Assembly (NCBI GenBank): GCA_038503035.1
Contig: JAVSML010038921.1
Span: forward strand, 1 to 64,000
DNA length: 64,000 bases
From: Crocodylus rhombifer
Taxonomy: Eukaryota > Chordata > Crocodylia > Crocodylidae
Direction of reading: 5' to 3'
Under the pieces are notes generated by a model. It ran no database searches. It saw only the letters and a list, made by a program, of their open reading frames with translations, and was not told the origin of the DNA. Positions 24,041 through 36,978 of the stretch are shown here, one piece after another. A program made the translations under genes and the position numbers. Numbering within the stretch: the stretch's first letter is position 1; each line of letters opens with the position of its first letter.

Positions 24041-24332
24041 GTGTGCTCAACCTCTAGCTTCCAGACCAAATGTGGCCCATGGAGCCATGGCATTTGGCCT
24101 GCAGGACTACCAGTGGGTGCGGAAACTTGGCACTAGGGGAGCAATGGCCATTAATATTGCCATTATCCCCTGCTGCCAAATTCTCATGCCCTCTCCTCCT
24201 ACATAGCCTGAGCCAGGCTCACTCCCCTCAGATGGGGCCCTGCTGCACTCACCTGGGTTGCTGGATTGGGGCCATTGGCCAGATCTGGACTGCCTATCTG
24301 CCCTCTAAGAGAAAAAAAGTTGGGCACCACTG
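24041..24332. mobile_element. hAT remnant, about 290 bp
   Basis: The right end AAAGTTGGGCACCACTG is, in reverse, CAGTGGTGCCCAACTTT, a Charlie-type hAT terminus. The left end GTGTGCTCAACCTCTAGCTT is a weaker match. No convincing 8-bp duplication was found, so the left edge is approximate. Confidence 0.5.
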
Positions 24333-24507
24333 TTCTCCAGCCTATGGCTTGTGGGCCACATATTGCCCAGGGGAACCTCTACCATTGTCTGCAAATAAAA
24401 AAGTTAAAACATGGATTTGACAAGGAGTGCACAGTAGGATGCTGCCCATACTTGTTTAGTATAGTTGCCTAATCAGCAGTGAAGTTTAGGGACAACTCTT
24501 CTAGAGC

Positions 24508-24960
24508 AGGGGTGGCTAACATGCAACACCAGCCTGGGGCTCTCTGTTCCTTTAAGAGGAAAAGCAGCCCAACAAGGGGCCTCTGCAGGCTAGGCAGGGG
24601 CAGCATCTGCTGGTTGCCAGGGCAACAGGGCTAATGATGCAATTAGCAGCCAGCCCTGACCAGATGTAGGCATGGCCCTGGGAGCATATAAGCCTAAGGC
24701 AGAGTGCCCCAACCAACTAGTTCTGTATGAACAAACTCCCCCCACCCCGAACTGTATTGCCTAGGGGGTGGTTGTGGCACCAAGCCATCTCCCCATACTG
24801 TCCCCAAAGGTGGGACCTCTTTGCCCCCCTGGAGGAAATCCCAGTGCAAACACTGCAGAGCACATGCCATTTAGCCCAAACCTTTCCACTATTGACCTCC
24901 CACTCACTCAGCTGGCATGAACCAAAGGATATTTACACCCATCAGGCAGGCATCTAATTG
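24508..24960 (+). mobile_element. hAT-like left end with unassigned GC-rich body
   Basis: CAGGGGTGGCTAACATGCAA resembles the hAT family D terminus at 8581. No matching right end was found, so the extent is uncertain. The body shows no transposase. Confidence 0.35.
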
Positions 24961-25162
24961 GAGCCATGGTGAGGTGCTGGACCTCATTGCAATATGAGGA
25001 CAGGAGAACCATTGCAGCTACAGTGAAGGGAGCTAAAGGAAACCAGCAGAATTAGAAACTAAGCACCCTGCAGAAAACCTCTCCAGTAAGTTGGGGTTAG
25101 ATTTCCAGGCCTGCGGGCAGTGAGCTGTGGGTCAGGAGTGAGGGGCACTGGCAGGGCTGGGG

Positions 25163-25269
25163 AGCAGCATTCCCTCTAAGCTGCGTGGCCGTGCGGGTGT
25201 ACTCATGCTGTGCTACCAGGCACGCCTGCACAGCTGCGAATGCTGCACAGCTTAGAGGGAATGTTGCTG
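25163..25269. mobile_element. Short palindromic MITE, about 107 bp
   Basis: AGCAGCATTCCCTCTAAGCT at the left pairs with the right end, which in reverse is AGCAACATTCCCTCTAAGCT. The arms match at all but one position, and the centre is GC-rich. Confidence 0.7.
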
Positions 25270-25814
25270 GGGAGGCCCAGAGCCTGCGGGGTGGAAATGA
25301 GGGGCATCAGCAGTAGGGCAGGCTGGGACACATGGAGGAGCTGGTGACCCCCAGATCTTTCCTGTCTAAGCCCCAGATGAGAACCCTGGTGCAGGACAGA
25401 GGCCAGACTTCTCGTCCTGCCCTGCCCTGGCCCTGCACTGGCACTGTGGCATCCAGGCACCTCCAGTGGTGCAGTTAGCATTCTAACTGCCCCTCCAGAG
25501 CCGTGGGACTGGCTGGGTGGGCACTCTATGCCAAGTCCTCCTTTCCACCACTGCTGGGCACCCCCAGCCCTCCTGGCAGAGCCCCCTTCCTCCTCCATGG
25601 ACCATGCTGGAGGTGGTGGGGCACAATCCCTCCTGTGGTGGGGAAGGGCAAGGTCCAGTCTGGCCCCACTGACAGGTGTGCTCCAGCCCTGTTCCCCATC
25701 CCTCGCCACCTTGATCTGCTCCATAACCCATTTAGGAAAGATGCAGCGAGCAGCAAGTGTCTCCACTGGGATGATACAGTAAGGGACATGCAGGGAGCTC
25801 CAGGCATGTGGACA

Positions 25815-26055
25815 GGGGTTGTGGGTCAGGAGTGAGGGGCCCCAGCAGGGATGGGGACAGGGGGCTGTGGGTCACAAGTAAGGGGCACATGCAGGGCTAG
25901 GGGGAAGGGGGCTGCAGCTTGGGAGTGAGGGGAATTGGCAGGACTGGGGAGGTCAGGAGACTGTGGTTCAGGAGTAAGGGGCAAATGACAGAGCTGTGGG
26001 GGGCAGGGGCCTGTGGATCAGGAGTGAGGGGCACTGGCAGAGCTGTGGAAGAGGG
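25815..26055 (+). repeat. Minisatellite, roughly 50-bp unit
   Basis: At least four degenerate units built on GGTCAGGAGTGAGGGGCACT and GGCAGGGCTGGGG follow each other. An isolated related unit sits at about 25130-25165. The array is G-rich and short frames across it are repeat-derived. Confidence 0.65.
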
Positions 26056-27019
26056 TGAGAAGAGGGTGAATGGTTTTGGGCTGGTGTTTGGGAGCTTTGG
26101 AGAGTGGTAGATGGGAGCTTGGGGGTGGCCTTAAGCCTTTGTGGGGCAGGCTTAGTTTGGGATATCTTGGGGCCCTGGCTTGGGGCCCATGCTGGGCTAG
26201 CTAGGAGCAGGGATTACAAGTGATATATATTGATGCCCCCCATCCCCACACACACACACTCCAGCAATTGATGAGGAGAATAAAGTTATTGTGCTGTTCA
26301 TAATGAGTGATATCAATCAGTGGCATGCCCATGCATTCCCTGGCCAGGCCTATTCAAGGGTAAATGATTTTATTAATGGGCCATCCCCTGCTCCCTGTGG
26401 CTGGTGGTAGGGTCAGGATGGTCTGAGCCCCACTGTGTTTGCAGCTGTTTGGGAATGCGGGGTTGGGGAGGAGTGGGAGTGTTGCTCTTTACTATATGGA
26501 AAGCAACACAGCTATAAGATGGTATTTTTATATTAGGTAGCCAAGAGGGCACTTACCATGGGGGAGTTGCTTTCTGGCCTTGTTGTTCCTGTGAAAGTAC
26601 AAGGGCAGAGTAAGGCAAGTGCAATACCTCTCATCCTAAAACTTGTAGCATTTGAAGTTCTGATGTGATTGAACTACTGTGGGGGTAAGTGTCAGCATTT
26701 GTATGGGACTGAATGAATGGCTGATTGCACACAGTCAGTCTAGATAATTGAAAACAGTCTCAAGGCCTCTTCTTCCTCCTCCTCTCAATCCCCAGGAAAT
26801 CCCACAGTGAGAAGAGCAGCCTCTGCATCTAACAGTATGGGTGGTGCCATGCAGCCTTAAATCGACACTCCAGATCAGAGGATGTCCCGTAGCTGAAGGT
26901 GAAGGAAGGAGTTCTGCGATCAACTCCTTGACGATGACATTGCAGACTTGTCTGCATGCTGAACAGTGACTGTCGAGAGCTGACTTTCTGCTTGTGGGGG
27001 GTCAAGCAGGAAGAGACAG
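26056..27019. other. No gene seen
   Basis: Mixed sequence with a short (CA)n run near 26247-26262. No supported gene. Confidence 0.4.
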
Positions 27020-27195
27020 CATCCGTTCATTCTAAGGACATGTATACATATAGTCTTTTGTTCTGTAACGCACCGGAGATCTGCATGCAAGCTGACACAC
27101 ACCGTGCTGCGCCACATATAGTTGTATAAGTAGCGAAGTGCATGTCAGCATGCAGAAAATGGCGGTGGCATGCTTTTGAACTAAAACACATTGGT
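27020..27195. mobile_element. MITE family C, partial copy 2
   Basis: Shares with the 6640 element the block TGCATGTCAGCATGCAGAAA, followed by a GGCGGTGGCATGC-type stretch and then GAACTAAAACACAT. The terminal repeats are degraded. Confidence 0.5.
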
Positions 27196-27359
27196 AGGCA
27201 GACAGAGTGGCACATCTGAAAATTGCAGCCTTTCACTTTCTGGGGGAGGGAGAGAACAGGAAACAGCACTGGCACACCAGATGCCAGCACCCCAACAGGA
27301 AGGGAGAACCGTCAAAAGATGGCTGCTCACCTTTGATGACCTGAATTTTAAATTCTTTT

Positions 27360-27690
27360 TTCTTACTATTTTTAATTTTATCCTTAGCAGCGGCTGACTC
27401 CCCTCATTTCATCACCCCTCCTCCATCCCTGTTTCCTTTCCACCTCCCATTTATTAACTCCCCACCTCCCAGTTGCATATTTCCACCCCTTCACCCTGCC
27501 TTGCAACCCATCTCTCACACCCCTACCGTAGAGCAGGGAAAGAAGCCCGTCTTGTGGCAACTGTCTAGTGGCAACTCACAGCTGCGGCTCCTAGTCCCAT
27601 CCCTGTTCACCAGGCCTCTACTGGCAAGTCACAGCTGTGCAGTGGGAGACAGTCGGGGAAGGTTTTTTAGCCTTAGATGTGACTGGTACA
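27360..27690 (-). repeat. Dispersed repeat family F, copy 1
   Basis: This block matches 37640-37970 in opposite orientation. Shared landmarks include GGCAAGTCACAGCTGTGCAG here against CTGCACAGCTGTGACTTGCC-type sequence there, and the CCTTAAGGTTAAAAACCTTC-type end. The interior is C/T-rich on this strand. Class unknown; no coding content. Confidence 0.6.
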
Positions 27691-27869
27691 AAATCCAAGC
27701 TAGCAGTAAACCGGACAACATCTGTGCGGCTTACAGCATAAGGTATAATAAGGCTCTTAGAGTGCCCAGACCAAGTCACAATCTTCTCCTTAGTTACTAT
27801 TGTGTGCAAGAGTGGTTGGAAGTTGAGACAGAAAGGAAAGGTATGCATGCCTCATTTGAAAACTGCTAA

Positions 27870-29030
27870 GGTCTTGCCTTGCAAAAAAAAAAATCAATAG
27901 TTGATGAGATCTTGGTTAAATCTATGTAAAATTGAGCAAGTATTTACTGGAAATAACATTAATCATAGTTTCTGTATTGATCGCACACAATCTTCTGCCC
28001 CAGAGGATTTGCTTGAAGTTTTGCATGACACCTCTAAAGAGAAAATGGATCAAAAATAAAAAGCTCCAAATATACATAAATAAAACCAGAGAGAATCCCA
28101 AATGCAGATAGTTTTTCAAGCATCACATACCTACAGAAGAAAGGTGAGAAACAAGAATAAAAAACTAAAAACCAGTTCCAGAATCTGTCCTGTCTTGTGC
28201 TCGTATGTAAATGTTGTCTTTCAACATGTGCAATGCAACAGATAAATCATCCCTTTTCCCTAAGGCTTTATATCTATTTTTCTGTGGCATTAAAGGGCTT
28301 TCAATTCTATCAGAAAGGGAGTATAACGAAAGAACACTGTCACTAAGTCAAATCTGAAATGCTTATTTAACAAGAGGCCTTCATGTGTCATGGACTTGGA
28401 TGTATCCCACACAGGACTTCTTACAGAGTTGGGAAAAACACTTTGTCAGTTTGTATTTTTGATAAATATTTGAATCTCATGACAACCACTCCTTTACGAG
28501 AAAAAAAATCAATTTAAAGCTGTATCATCTGGTGGCTGCTTGGAAGCATAAAGGAAATTAGTCAGTCACCTTTGTTCAGTGTTTAGTAGACAATTCATTT
28601 TCAGCCAAACAGATTTGCAGAGTTAGCATCAACTGGCATCTTCATAGACAATCTCCCAGATGTTTATGGGAGGAGACTGGAATCTGATATTCATAGTTGT
28701 ACTTTAGAAATCTAAGGATATAATACAATTGCAAGGGACCAGGTCTCTATGTCCAGCCTTGCCACTGATCAACTGGGATACTGTGGGCAAGTAATTTCAC
28801 TGGCTTGTGCCTCTGTTTGCCTCTTGTCCATTTAGACTGAGATATTTCGTGGAATGCTGTGTTACCGCCTCTTCACAGACTGTTTATTAAACATAACTAG
28901 GCTCTTACGTCAGGCAGGACTTGACACTATGGTACTGCAAAGAACGTAATTTATCCAACAGGGTCCACACAATTCAGAGAAATTCTGATCTAGGATCTAT
29001 ATGCCTAGAAATGTAGATCTTGATTTAGTA
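27870..29030. other. No gene seen
   Basis: AT-rich unique-looking DNA with no supported feature. Confidence 0.45.
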
Positions 29031-29038
29031 CATTATGA

Positions 29039-29546
29039 TTAAGTATAGACAGTCAAATAGCCCAAGGCTGAATCAATTTAATGTTCACAGGTTAGTCTTA
29101 AGCTGTGTAGATTGAACCAGTAAGTGAACAGATAGTTACTTTTGATTTCAGAAATGCAGCCACGTGCCTGCAGTGGCCCAGGCCACAAGCTGCAGGCTCT
29201 AAAGCATGCCTCCCTGCTCAGCTGGTATACTCAACTTGAGCTAAGGCTAGTCTACTCACCCTCCCTGGGGTGGAGTGGGGAGGGGGTTCAGGTGAGGTGC
29301 AAAGCATCCTAGGATGCTGGGGAACTGTGAGTTAACTTAAATCAGGAGGGGATCTGGGACAGAAGTTCAATAAACTGATTTAACCTAAATCAGTTAAGTC
29401 TAATTCTACATCTGTCCAGATTTATCTGAAACCAGTTTAAGCCATTTTGAAAGTGGTTTATATGCACTGAACTGCTGTTGTGTTACAGATTTGAATCAGT
29501 TTCTGATCACTTATACTGGTTTATATGTAACTTCTGTCCCTAGCCT
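29039..29546 (-). mobile_element. DNA-transposon-like repeat family E, copy 2
   Basis: Reverse-complement counterpart of 16956-17640. It starts with AAGTATAGACAGTCAAATAG and ends with AACTTCTGTCCCTAGCCT. The internal ATAAACTGATTTAACC and ACCAGTTTAAGCCATTTTG blocks are shared. It is shorter than copy 1 because of internal deletion. Confidence 0.6.
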
Positions 29547-31310
29547 ATTAGGCTAATGACTGACCATGAAGCAGGTTCTGAATCTGAAATGAGGATTTTG
29601 AATCCAGAGTTCAGGTTTGAGTCAATCTCAAGCTGATATGTACAGATTGGGCAAACTGCCACTGTCATTTATTGTGCAGGTGTAATTCTTCTGTCCTTAA
29701 AGCTATGCCACTCTTGCTGCATTCAGAAGGTTGAATGTGTGCCAAATATTGCAAGGGCTTCCTCCAGTCAGAAAGGAGAAAACTTCTAAACAGGATACCC
29801 TGAATAAGCTCCTGTTGAGCACTGACCACAGTTAAAAGGATTCCTTAGGCCAACATACACCCAACAGGAGGGCTGGAAGTAGCATCAGTAATTACCTTTC
29901 TTGGGGGCAAATGCCTCCTGGGATAGCGTGGATATAATTATCCTCTCCTCCTCTAAAATGATGCCTGTGTAATAAAGACAGAACATCTGGGCTCTAACCC
30001 AGGCAGACTTCATTTGTAATGATTTTAGTCTGACACATTTCATGAGTACTGGCTTTTAAAATTACTTTTAAAACAAGAAGCAAAAGCCTATGAAGGATAC
30101 ACAGTTCCAGCAACAAGCTAATAGGGAGCAGCCTGTTACAGCCTAAAGTATATGAGCCCTAACTTGCCAGTCTTACAGTTGTTCCCTGTTGGCATGATTG
30201 GATTATTTCATTGGATTATTTCCCAGATGGGCATTAATGTGTTTGTAGGGCACATCCAGTTAAAGGGTCAATGTTTATTAAAGCTGCAGATATTGCATTT
30301 GCTCCGAGCATATAATTAAAACAGCAGATTGCTCTGTGCTTTGCCTCATGCTGTAGGTTTTATTATAAAAACACTCTAGATAATTTTACCACCTGCTTTT
30401 GTCAAGAGCTTTAAAGTGGTATATAATATGGCTCCTTATCTGAAGTGAAATTGTGTTTTTCCATAAAGCATCAGTTCCTGAAGATTAAGATTTACATGGT
30501 AGTCAGTGAAGTGAAATACCATATTCCCTCACATACCTCCCTGCTTTGGTTTATGCATTTGTTATACTTTTTCTCTCCAGAGCTCACTGTTCTTGCATAT
30601 GGCATTTAATTTCAATGGGAAAACCTTCAATGACAGAAATGTGATTTATACCCCAGGACTCACCCTATGATAATGAGTGTCCATATTTTCTAATTAGTTA
30701 GCACTACACGTACACACTTGCATAAAAGCAAGGTCCTAAATAGTTGAACTCCTATAGCCCTTACTGTAAGAACAGCATTAATAACTATAGTGTCTTGTCC
30801 AATTTAGACACATCCATACTGCCTTCCAGTGTCCACTGGATACAATATTCTTTGTCATTTATTATCTCCAAGTATTGTAGGGAATAGTTAACGATCCTAG
30901 GATCATTCTCATCTAAGTTGCACCAATAAGGGCCTGTAATTCTGTGGTTGGAATGATTCTTATATATAATGCATAAAACATTAGAAATTTGTCACTGAGA
31001 TGAACCCATCTTTTTGAACAGGAACTTTAATAGCCTGAAGCAATTCAATGCAATAGTTCCAGATAGACAAATATCGAGTTCATTTATCCAATCCACCCTT
31101 TGTTACTCATCCATGCAAAGTCAATACACATAGATCCTGTTTCCTTGACATCATCCTTAAGAGTGAAGTCAGAGAGCCAGTTCCTGTGCTGCAACCAAGA
31201 AAGTATCCCTGCTAATGATGAGGTGGGACACAAAGGTATTTTTGTGGACCCTTGACCTATTGCTGGCAGGAAAGAAGGGTTTGGGCTCAAATTAGAGCTC
31301 ACTGGGCACT
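29547..31310. other. No gene seen
   Basis: Ordinary AT-rich DNA. A 72-codon minus-strand frame at 31084-31302 has no recognisable domain. Confidence 0.45.
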
Positions 31311-31314
31311 TTTA

Positions 31315-31745
31315 TGTGAGACATTTACTGCACAGTAGACTAAAAAGCTGAACCCCTATTAAGTATATTAGTCAGTATAATGAATTTACTCCGCAGCATC
31401 AGTGCTTGTAAATACAAGTACTATCTTGCTGCTGAGTAAAAAACTCCATAGCACTGCACGTGTGGATGGTGGAGGGGCTGGCTAGAGCATGAGGGTGCTT
31501 CAGTGCAGGGGCAGCCTGCAAGCTAGCCCTGCACTGAAGCACCCTTGTGCAACAACTAGCCCCCGCACAGCACATTGAGCTGAGGGGAGCAGCCCCTGGC
31601 TGGCAGACTGACCCCCAGGGCCCCCAGCCAGCTGGGACTGCTCCACCCCAGCTCAACGTGCTATCACAGGCGCATGTGCAGATGTGTGCCCAACAGCAAT
31701 ATGCTCTGGAGCTTATGGCTGCGCTTTAATAGGCACATGTAGATG
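31315..31745. mobile_element. MITE family G, copy 1
   Basis: Contains TTTACTGCACAGTAGAC near the left and AATAGGCACATGTAGATGTG near the right. These are words shared with the elements at 41230-42532 and 45867-46128. A GC-rich inverted segment (GTGCTTCAGTGCAGGGGCAG / CTGCACTGAAGCACCC) lies at about 31495-31545. Confidence 0.55.
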
Positions 31746-32400
31746 TGTTGTCAAAGAGCTTCTTTAATTGCAGTAACTGCAAGGAGCCATTTCTGCAGCC
31801 AGGGATTACTAAGGTTTATCATAAAGCAGCCCTAGTCTTGTTTCATTCTCCTGGCCTAACCCCCAGCATTGTGGAAAGGCTGGATTAGGGACTATTGTGA
31901 AGATGCATTGAAGTTTATGTACTAAACAGATGGTTTAGTAGCCTAGCAATAAGTTTACTGGTGTATCTTTGTGCTGTTAGAATGGCAAAGAGTAACTAAA
32001 ATATACTGGAGTAGTAAGATACTCGATTCCATTTCCTTGATGGATAGAGAGGAGAGTCATACATAGAACACACATACAATTGCCTTGACATCAGAGTTTC
32101 TGCCTGAAGCTGGGGCCACATGAGCAGACATCTGGGACATGCAATGCGATATTTTACTTCGCTATGTATATTTAGAAGGTGTACTTATGAGCTACTCATG
32201 CTGTCCCGGGAATATAGGATTTTCCTGAACTGCTACTTCCACACTATACCCATCAGCAACTAATGCTCCTGAGAGGCTCAACACAGTTCTTGGCTCCATC
32301 TCATCTTTTCCCGCCAAATTTTGCAGCAGTTTGCTTTTCCCTGGGGCAATCCAACACAGCATTACACACTCATAGGGTCAGAGCCTATTCTACGGATTAC
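31746..32400. other. No gene seen
   Basis: No supported coding frame or repeat. Confidence 0.4.
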
Positions 32401-32402
32401 AC

Positions 32403-32879
32403 GCATGTCCAGACAAGCGTGCATGTGTGGTCTGTGGCACCATGCATGCAGGCATTCTCTGCACTGCTAATTTGCAGTGTGAGGGGTTTTTTTTGACACT
32501 GGGAAATTCCAGTGTCAAAAAACCCTGCCTAAAACAAGCTGGGCAGAGCACGTGGCAGCAGAGTGCATCATCTGGAACTGGAGCCTGGTCAACCAGAGCC
32601 ACAGTCCAGCTGCCAGCCAGGCTCCCTACTACTGGATTGCTGTGGCTGCAGCCACGAGAGGCCCCCAGGATGTCAGGTAAGACTGCTGAGGCCAGCCCAG
32701 CTGATGACCACAGCCTCCCCTACCCCATCCGGGGCAACATGTCATGTGCCAGAGCATGTGTATATGGGTGTTCTCTGGGGACAAGCAGCAGTGGCATATA
32801 TTGTACTGCTGCTGTTTATTCCCAGGGAAATGCATGTTCCCACTCATGGGGGTATGCTGTAGGTGTCTAAGTGGACATA
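32403..32879. mobile_element. MITE family A, copy 3
   Basis: Left end GCATGTCCAGACAAGCGTGC pairs loosely with the right end, which in reverse starts CTATGTCCACTTAGACACC. An internal hairpin, TTTTTTTTGACACTGG / CCAGTGTCAAAAAA, lies near 32487-32522. The block shared with 47583 (TTTTTGACA-type stem) confirms the family. Confidence 0.65.
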
Positions 32880-34510
32880 GACACCTAAATTTGATCCTCT
32901 TCCACCCTTCTCAAATCACTGAAAAGATGTTCATGTGTTAATTTTGTAAACAGGCCAGTGTCTTAGCTTCCAGCCTAAGTAACCAAAAGTGGTGACCAGG
33001 TGCAAGAATCAGAAGCAGTATGAACTATTTTTCAAGTAAGGTGGCATAGGATAACACTCAGAAACCCATGTCTACTTACATGTCTAATAGGTAGAATTGG
33101 ATCTGGTCCAGACTCTTAAATCCAGTAGGATTATTGGGATCAGCAATGACCATTTTGTGGAGTTTCCCCATACAGGAGGTTGAAAATGTTTGTAAGAGCG
33201 GAAGAAAGGTGGCCTTTTGGGGGCTCCATTTGGTTCTCAAGTCTTGATTCTCTCATCACCTTTGTGGGGAAAGGTGTAATTGAGCAGTGTCTGCCCAAGA
33301 GCAAGATGAAGCTCATACAACTGAGACTACCCTGTGTATGTAGTGAGCAATTATGGTAAAGAGTAGAACTCCAGTTCTTTTCAGAATTAGGCTCCTTACA
33401 AAGACGAGGGCTTGTAAAGTGTCTGGGAGTGTACATTGCTGCGGCAAACAGCTGCACCAAAGTACTGAGATGCTCTACCTGTTTGCTGCAGCTTTTATTT
33501 CAAGGGTGAGGCTTCTTTGGTTGCATCCTTGGCTGCATTGGACTGCTAATGAGCTCCAGCTAAGCAGTGATGCATCCTTTGAAGTAAAAGCTGCAGCAAT
33601 CAGCTGAGTAGCTTGTCTTTAATTTGGCAACTCACAACAAATTAAGGGGGTTGTGAACTTCCCAGATACAAGTCACCTGTTGCAATGCCTGAACGTTGCA
33701 GAAATACAGACAAGGCTCATCTGGTATAGCAGGGTCTTGGGATTCTTATAATGGACTAAGTGCAGAAAGCAGGCTGTAAGTCCAGTGCTATACCTAGACT
33801 CCTGGTGGCCCCAAATCAACTCTTAGTTTTGCCCCCTCTTCCCTTTTGCCAGAGATAATGATGATGATAATTAAAAAAAAACATTTTTGGGCCTCCTTTC
33901 TATCTGGGTCATGGGTGGCTACCCAGTTCACACATGCCTGTGTCCCCAGCCCTGTGTAAGTCTGCTAATGAAGAACCTCTGTTCCCCATTGAGGAAGGGG
34001 GTCCTGGAGACCGGAAGAGGTGGAACCAGGCAAGAGATTTTAACAGAGGTCTAGGCAGAGGGGTCAGTCTGGACCAGACTCAGAGAAAGAATTCCTTGAA
34101 GGACTGGGGAGGGGAGAGCCTGGGGACTGTGAGGAAGAGTCTCAAGAGAATGAGAAGTTGATTTTGTCTTTGGGCCATATTGCATGTTACACCCAGGACA
34201 TGTTAACCACACTTAAAGCACAAGCGCCCATGCATCCAAGCAGAAAACGTATGTGAAATGTAATCGTATAGTAGCAAAGGTATGATTTTTCCTCTTGACC
34301 CTGCCACTATGCGGTGCTGGGGTTGTGACTATCAATTGAATAGGCAGACATGCAGTTAACATGCCTTAAAAGTGCCTGAAGGCAAAACCAATTGATCTTT
34401 CTTTTGGGATTCTTCCCCGCTCACAGTCCCCCAGCTCTGCAATCCCTAGTCCTGCAGGGCATTCCTTCCCTGAGCCTAGCCTGGCCCAGACTGCCCCCTC
34501 ATGCCAGAGC
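32880..34510. other. No gene seen
   Basis: Unremarkable sequence with a short (GAT)n-like run near 33857. Frames up to 106 codons have no recognised domain. Confidence 0.4.
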
Positions 34511-34518
34511 TGTTAATG

Positions 34519-34661
34519 CAGTGGTTCCCAAACTGTGGGTCACAACCCTACATGGGGTTGAAACATCAGTGGACAGGGTCATGGGGGTGGGTTGGGAGTG
34601 AGGGGCCATGCTGAGGAAATAGGGCCATAAATGGAGTCATGCTGAAGTTTGGGAAGCACTG
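34519..34661. mobile_element. Short non-autonomous hAT element, 143 bp
   Basis: Ends CAGTGGTTCCCAAACTGTGG and, in reverse from the right, CAGTGCTTCCCAAACTTCAG form clear hAT-Charlie inverted repeats. The 8-bp target duplication has one mismatch: TGTTAATG at 34511-34518 and TGGTAATG at 34662-34669. No coding content. Confidence 0.88.
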
Positions 34662-34724
34662 TGGTAATGCATTTCTTTCTGTATAGCGTACCAGCTTGAA
34701 CGGAAGGAGAGGAGAGTATAGTTT

Positions 34725-34860
34725 GTAGGTTGGTGGTTAAAATATTCTCTTGTCGGGAAGAGAGATGTGAATTTGAACTCTTTCAGGATGAACAATCACC
34801 TGATTGTCAGTCCCAGCTCTGGCACCACACCAGGGCTAGTTTAAGACTGCCAGAAGCAGA
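34725..34860 (+). mobile_element. tRNA-derived SINE-like remnant
   Basis: TAGGTTGGTGGTTAAAATAT resembles a tRNA head and GTGAATTTGAACTC a degenerate B box 40-50 bases later. The downstream body could include CCCAGCTCTGGC, a MIR-like word. Weak. Confidence 0.35.
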
Positions 34861-36185
34861 GAGCTGGCTCTCCCTGCTAATCCAGCAGCAAATCCAGGTT
34901 CAGAGTCAGTGGCAGGAATGGCACTTTCTCCTAGACTCACCTTCCCATCAGCCTGCTGCCAGCATAAGAGACTCGGCTTGCCCTGCTGTGCCAGGGTGCA
35001 GGTGGTCCCACTCTAGGATGGGGATTATACTTCCTCACAGGCAGATGTGCAAGCTGCAGCACCCAGTGTCAAGGAGAGGGGCACAGTTCCAGCCCTGTCC
35101 AGAGCAGGCTGAGATTGTATCAAGTGTTACTGCATGACTGCTCAGAACACATTTTAATAAGGCATGGTAATGCTTCCTACAATTGAAATAAAACATGTGC
35201 TAAGTGTCTTGTGTGACAAGGTTCTCTGTGTCTGATTTCTGTTTAGCTGCAAGGCATGGGGTGGCTTTAAGGGGAGTAAGAGTGTGGGTGACTAGAGAAG
35301 ATGTTTTGTTGTCAGTCTGGGCTGACTGAGGCCTCATGGACTAAGGAGGTTGGCCAATTCAGGGTAGACATACCCTGCTTAGAGGCAAGTTCTGTAAAGA
35401 CTGGGCCAGACTGACATGGCTCAATAATAAGCAGGGTGGAGTGAGGCACCCAAGGTGTCACTCTGGTAACTTGAAGGCTACCTCACAAACTTAGTACTAA
35501 GATTAAGACATGACAGGTGAACATGGGGCAATTCCCTGGGGAACCAGAGTAGGAAACAGGCCTTGGTTTGGCTGCCAGAGGGAGTGGCAGCACCATTATA
35601 CCGGAAAGAGGATAGCAGTGAAATTGCCTCCAGTGCTTGCACAGAGTAAAGCCTAAGTCAACATGGCAAAGGAACATACCTAATGTTGAAACAGTTGGGT
35701 ACTTTTCCCCACTTCCCATGTTCATTCATACACATGATTACAATGCAGAGCTGGACTCAGGGATCTACACATCAGTGTTACATCATATGGCAATAATTCA
35801 CTGCCTGTTATATGACATCAGGCACCTTAGTAGCTTAGGTTAGTGAATGGTCCCACTGTCTGATTGGAGTTGATGTGAGGATTCAACTCTCTCCTGTTCT
35901 TTATTGAAATGACCGTTCTATGATTTTCGAAGGTGCTTAATTACCTGTCTGCCCACCATGTGTATAGAAGTCTGTAATCATCTTCACTAATAAACTTCCA
36001 ACCTTATACTTATTCTTTGTTCCCATCTGATTCTTCAGCAGGCAATGCTTTTCCATCTCTGGCCATGTGCAGCCTGTTGGGATTCATTACCATCTGATTA
36101 ACAGTTGTCTGTAGTCTAATGCTAACATGTTGCTGTCTAGTTCCTGTGGACTTTGTGGATAACCACGTTACTCCACAAACAGGAA
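34861..36185. other. No gene seen
   Basis: No supported gene or recognised repeat in this stretch. Confidence 0.4.
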
Positions 36186-36194
36186 CAGCAGAAC

Positions 36195-36973
36195 TGTGAG
36201 AGAGTGCTTATGCTAAGCAAGGCCTATCATTAAAAAAAAAAAAGCACTAAAACTCCCAGAATGCTTCAAGGAGGTTGAGGAGTCAGCGATTGACATTCTG
36301 GTAATCACTTTCTGACCCTTAGATGAAAATACTGAACTTCTGACCTTTAAACAATGATAAAAATAGCAGACATGCCGCTTACATTGTTAAGAATAGGAAA
36401 CTGCACGGCTAAACCGCAATGACGAAAAAACAACCGCATATTATGTCAGTTTTGACATTTTAACCCTGCAAAAACCAGCAAAACATATAGATGAATAATG
36501 TATTTAGGTTATAGAAAATTAGCATAAGAAATATAAAGGTCATTAAGAATTAACATAAGAAGCGTAATGAATATAACACAAAGCATATCACCTGATATTA
36601 TAATATAGATAAGTTAACTAAATAACCAATAGGAGTAAGAATTAGAAATGCATATGTATAAGTGTTATCATATATAACTAATAGTAAAGTTATGTTAGAT
36701 GCCTCACTTCCACCATGGGGACAGTTTTGTATCTTTTGCCTAAAAAAAGATAAGGGACTCCTTTTAAATGAGCTGTTGACCAGTTCTGAGACTACTGAAT
36801 CAGGCAGCCGCACCTAGCCTCCGGGGTAGAGAGCAAGGGCTTGATTTGGGAACCTCCTGAACCAACAGACCTCCTTTAGTTGATGACTTTGTGAAACAAT
36901 AAAAGTTTTAAATTGAACAGGTCTGAGCCTGTGCTTAATTCAGTCCTATATAATTCGGCATCGAGCTCCCACA
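36195..36973 (+). mobile_element. Solo LTR, family S1, copy 2
   Basis: Begins TGTGAGAGAGTGCTTATGCT and ends CCCACA. It matches 14074-14820 over its whole length, with an extra short segment near 36490-36530. A perfect 5-bp target duplication, AGAAC, occurs at 36190-36194 and 36974-36978. A CAATAAAAG polyadenylation signal lies near 36897. The two copies have different target duplications and so were independent insertions. Confidence 0.9.
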
Positions 36974-36978
36974 AGAAC

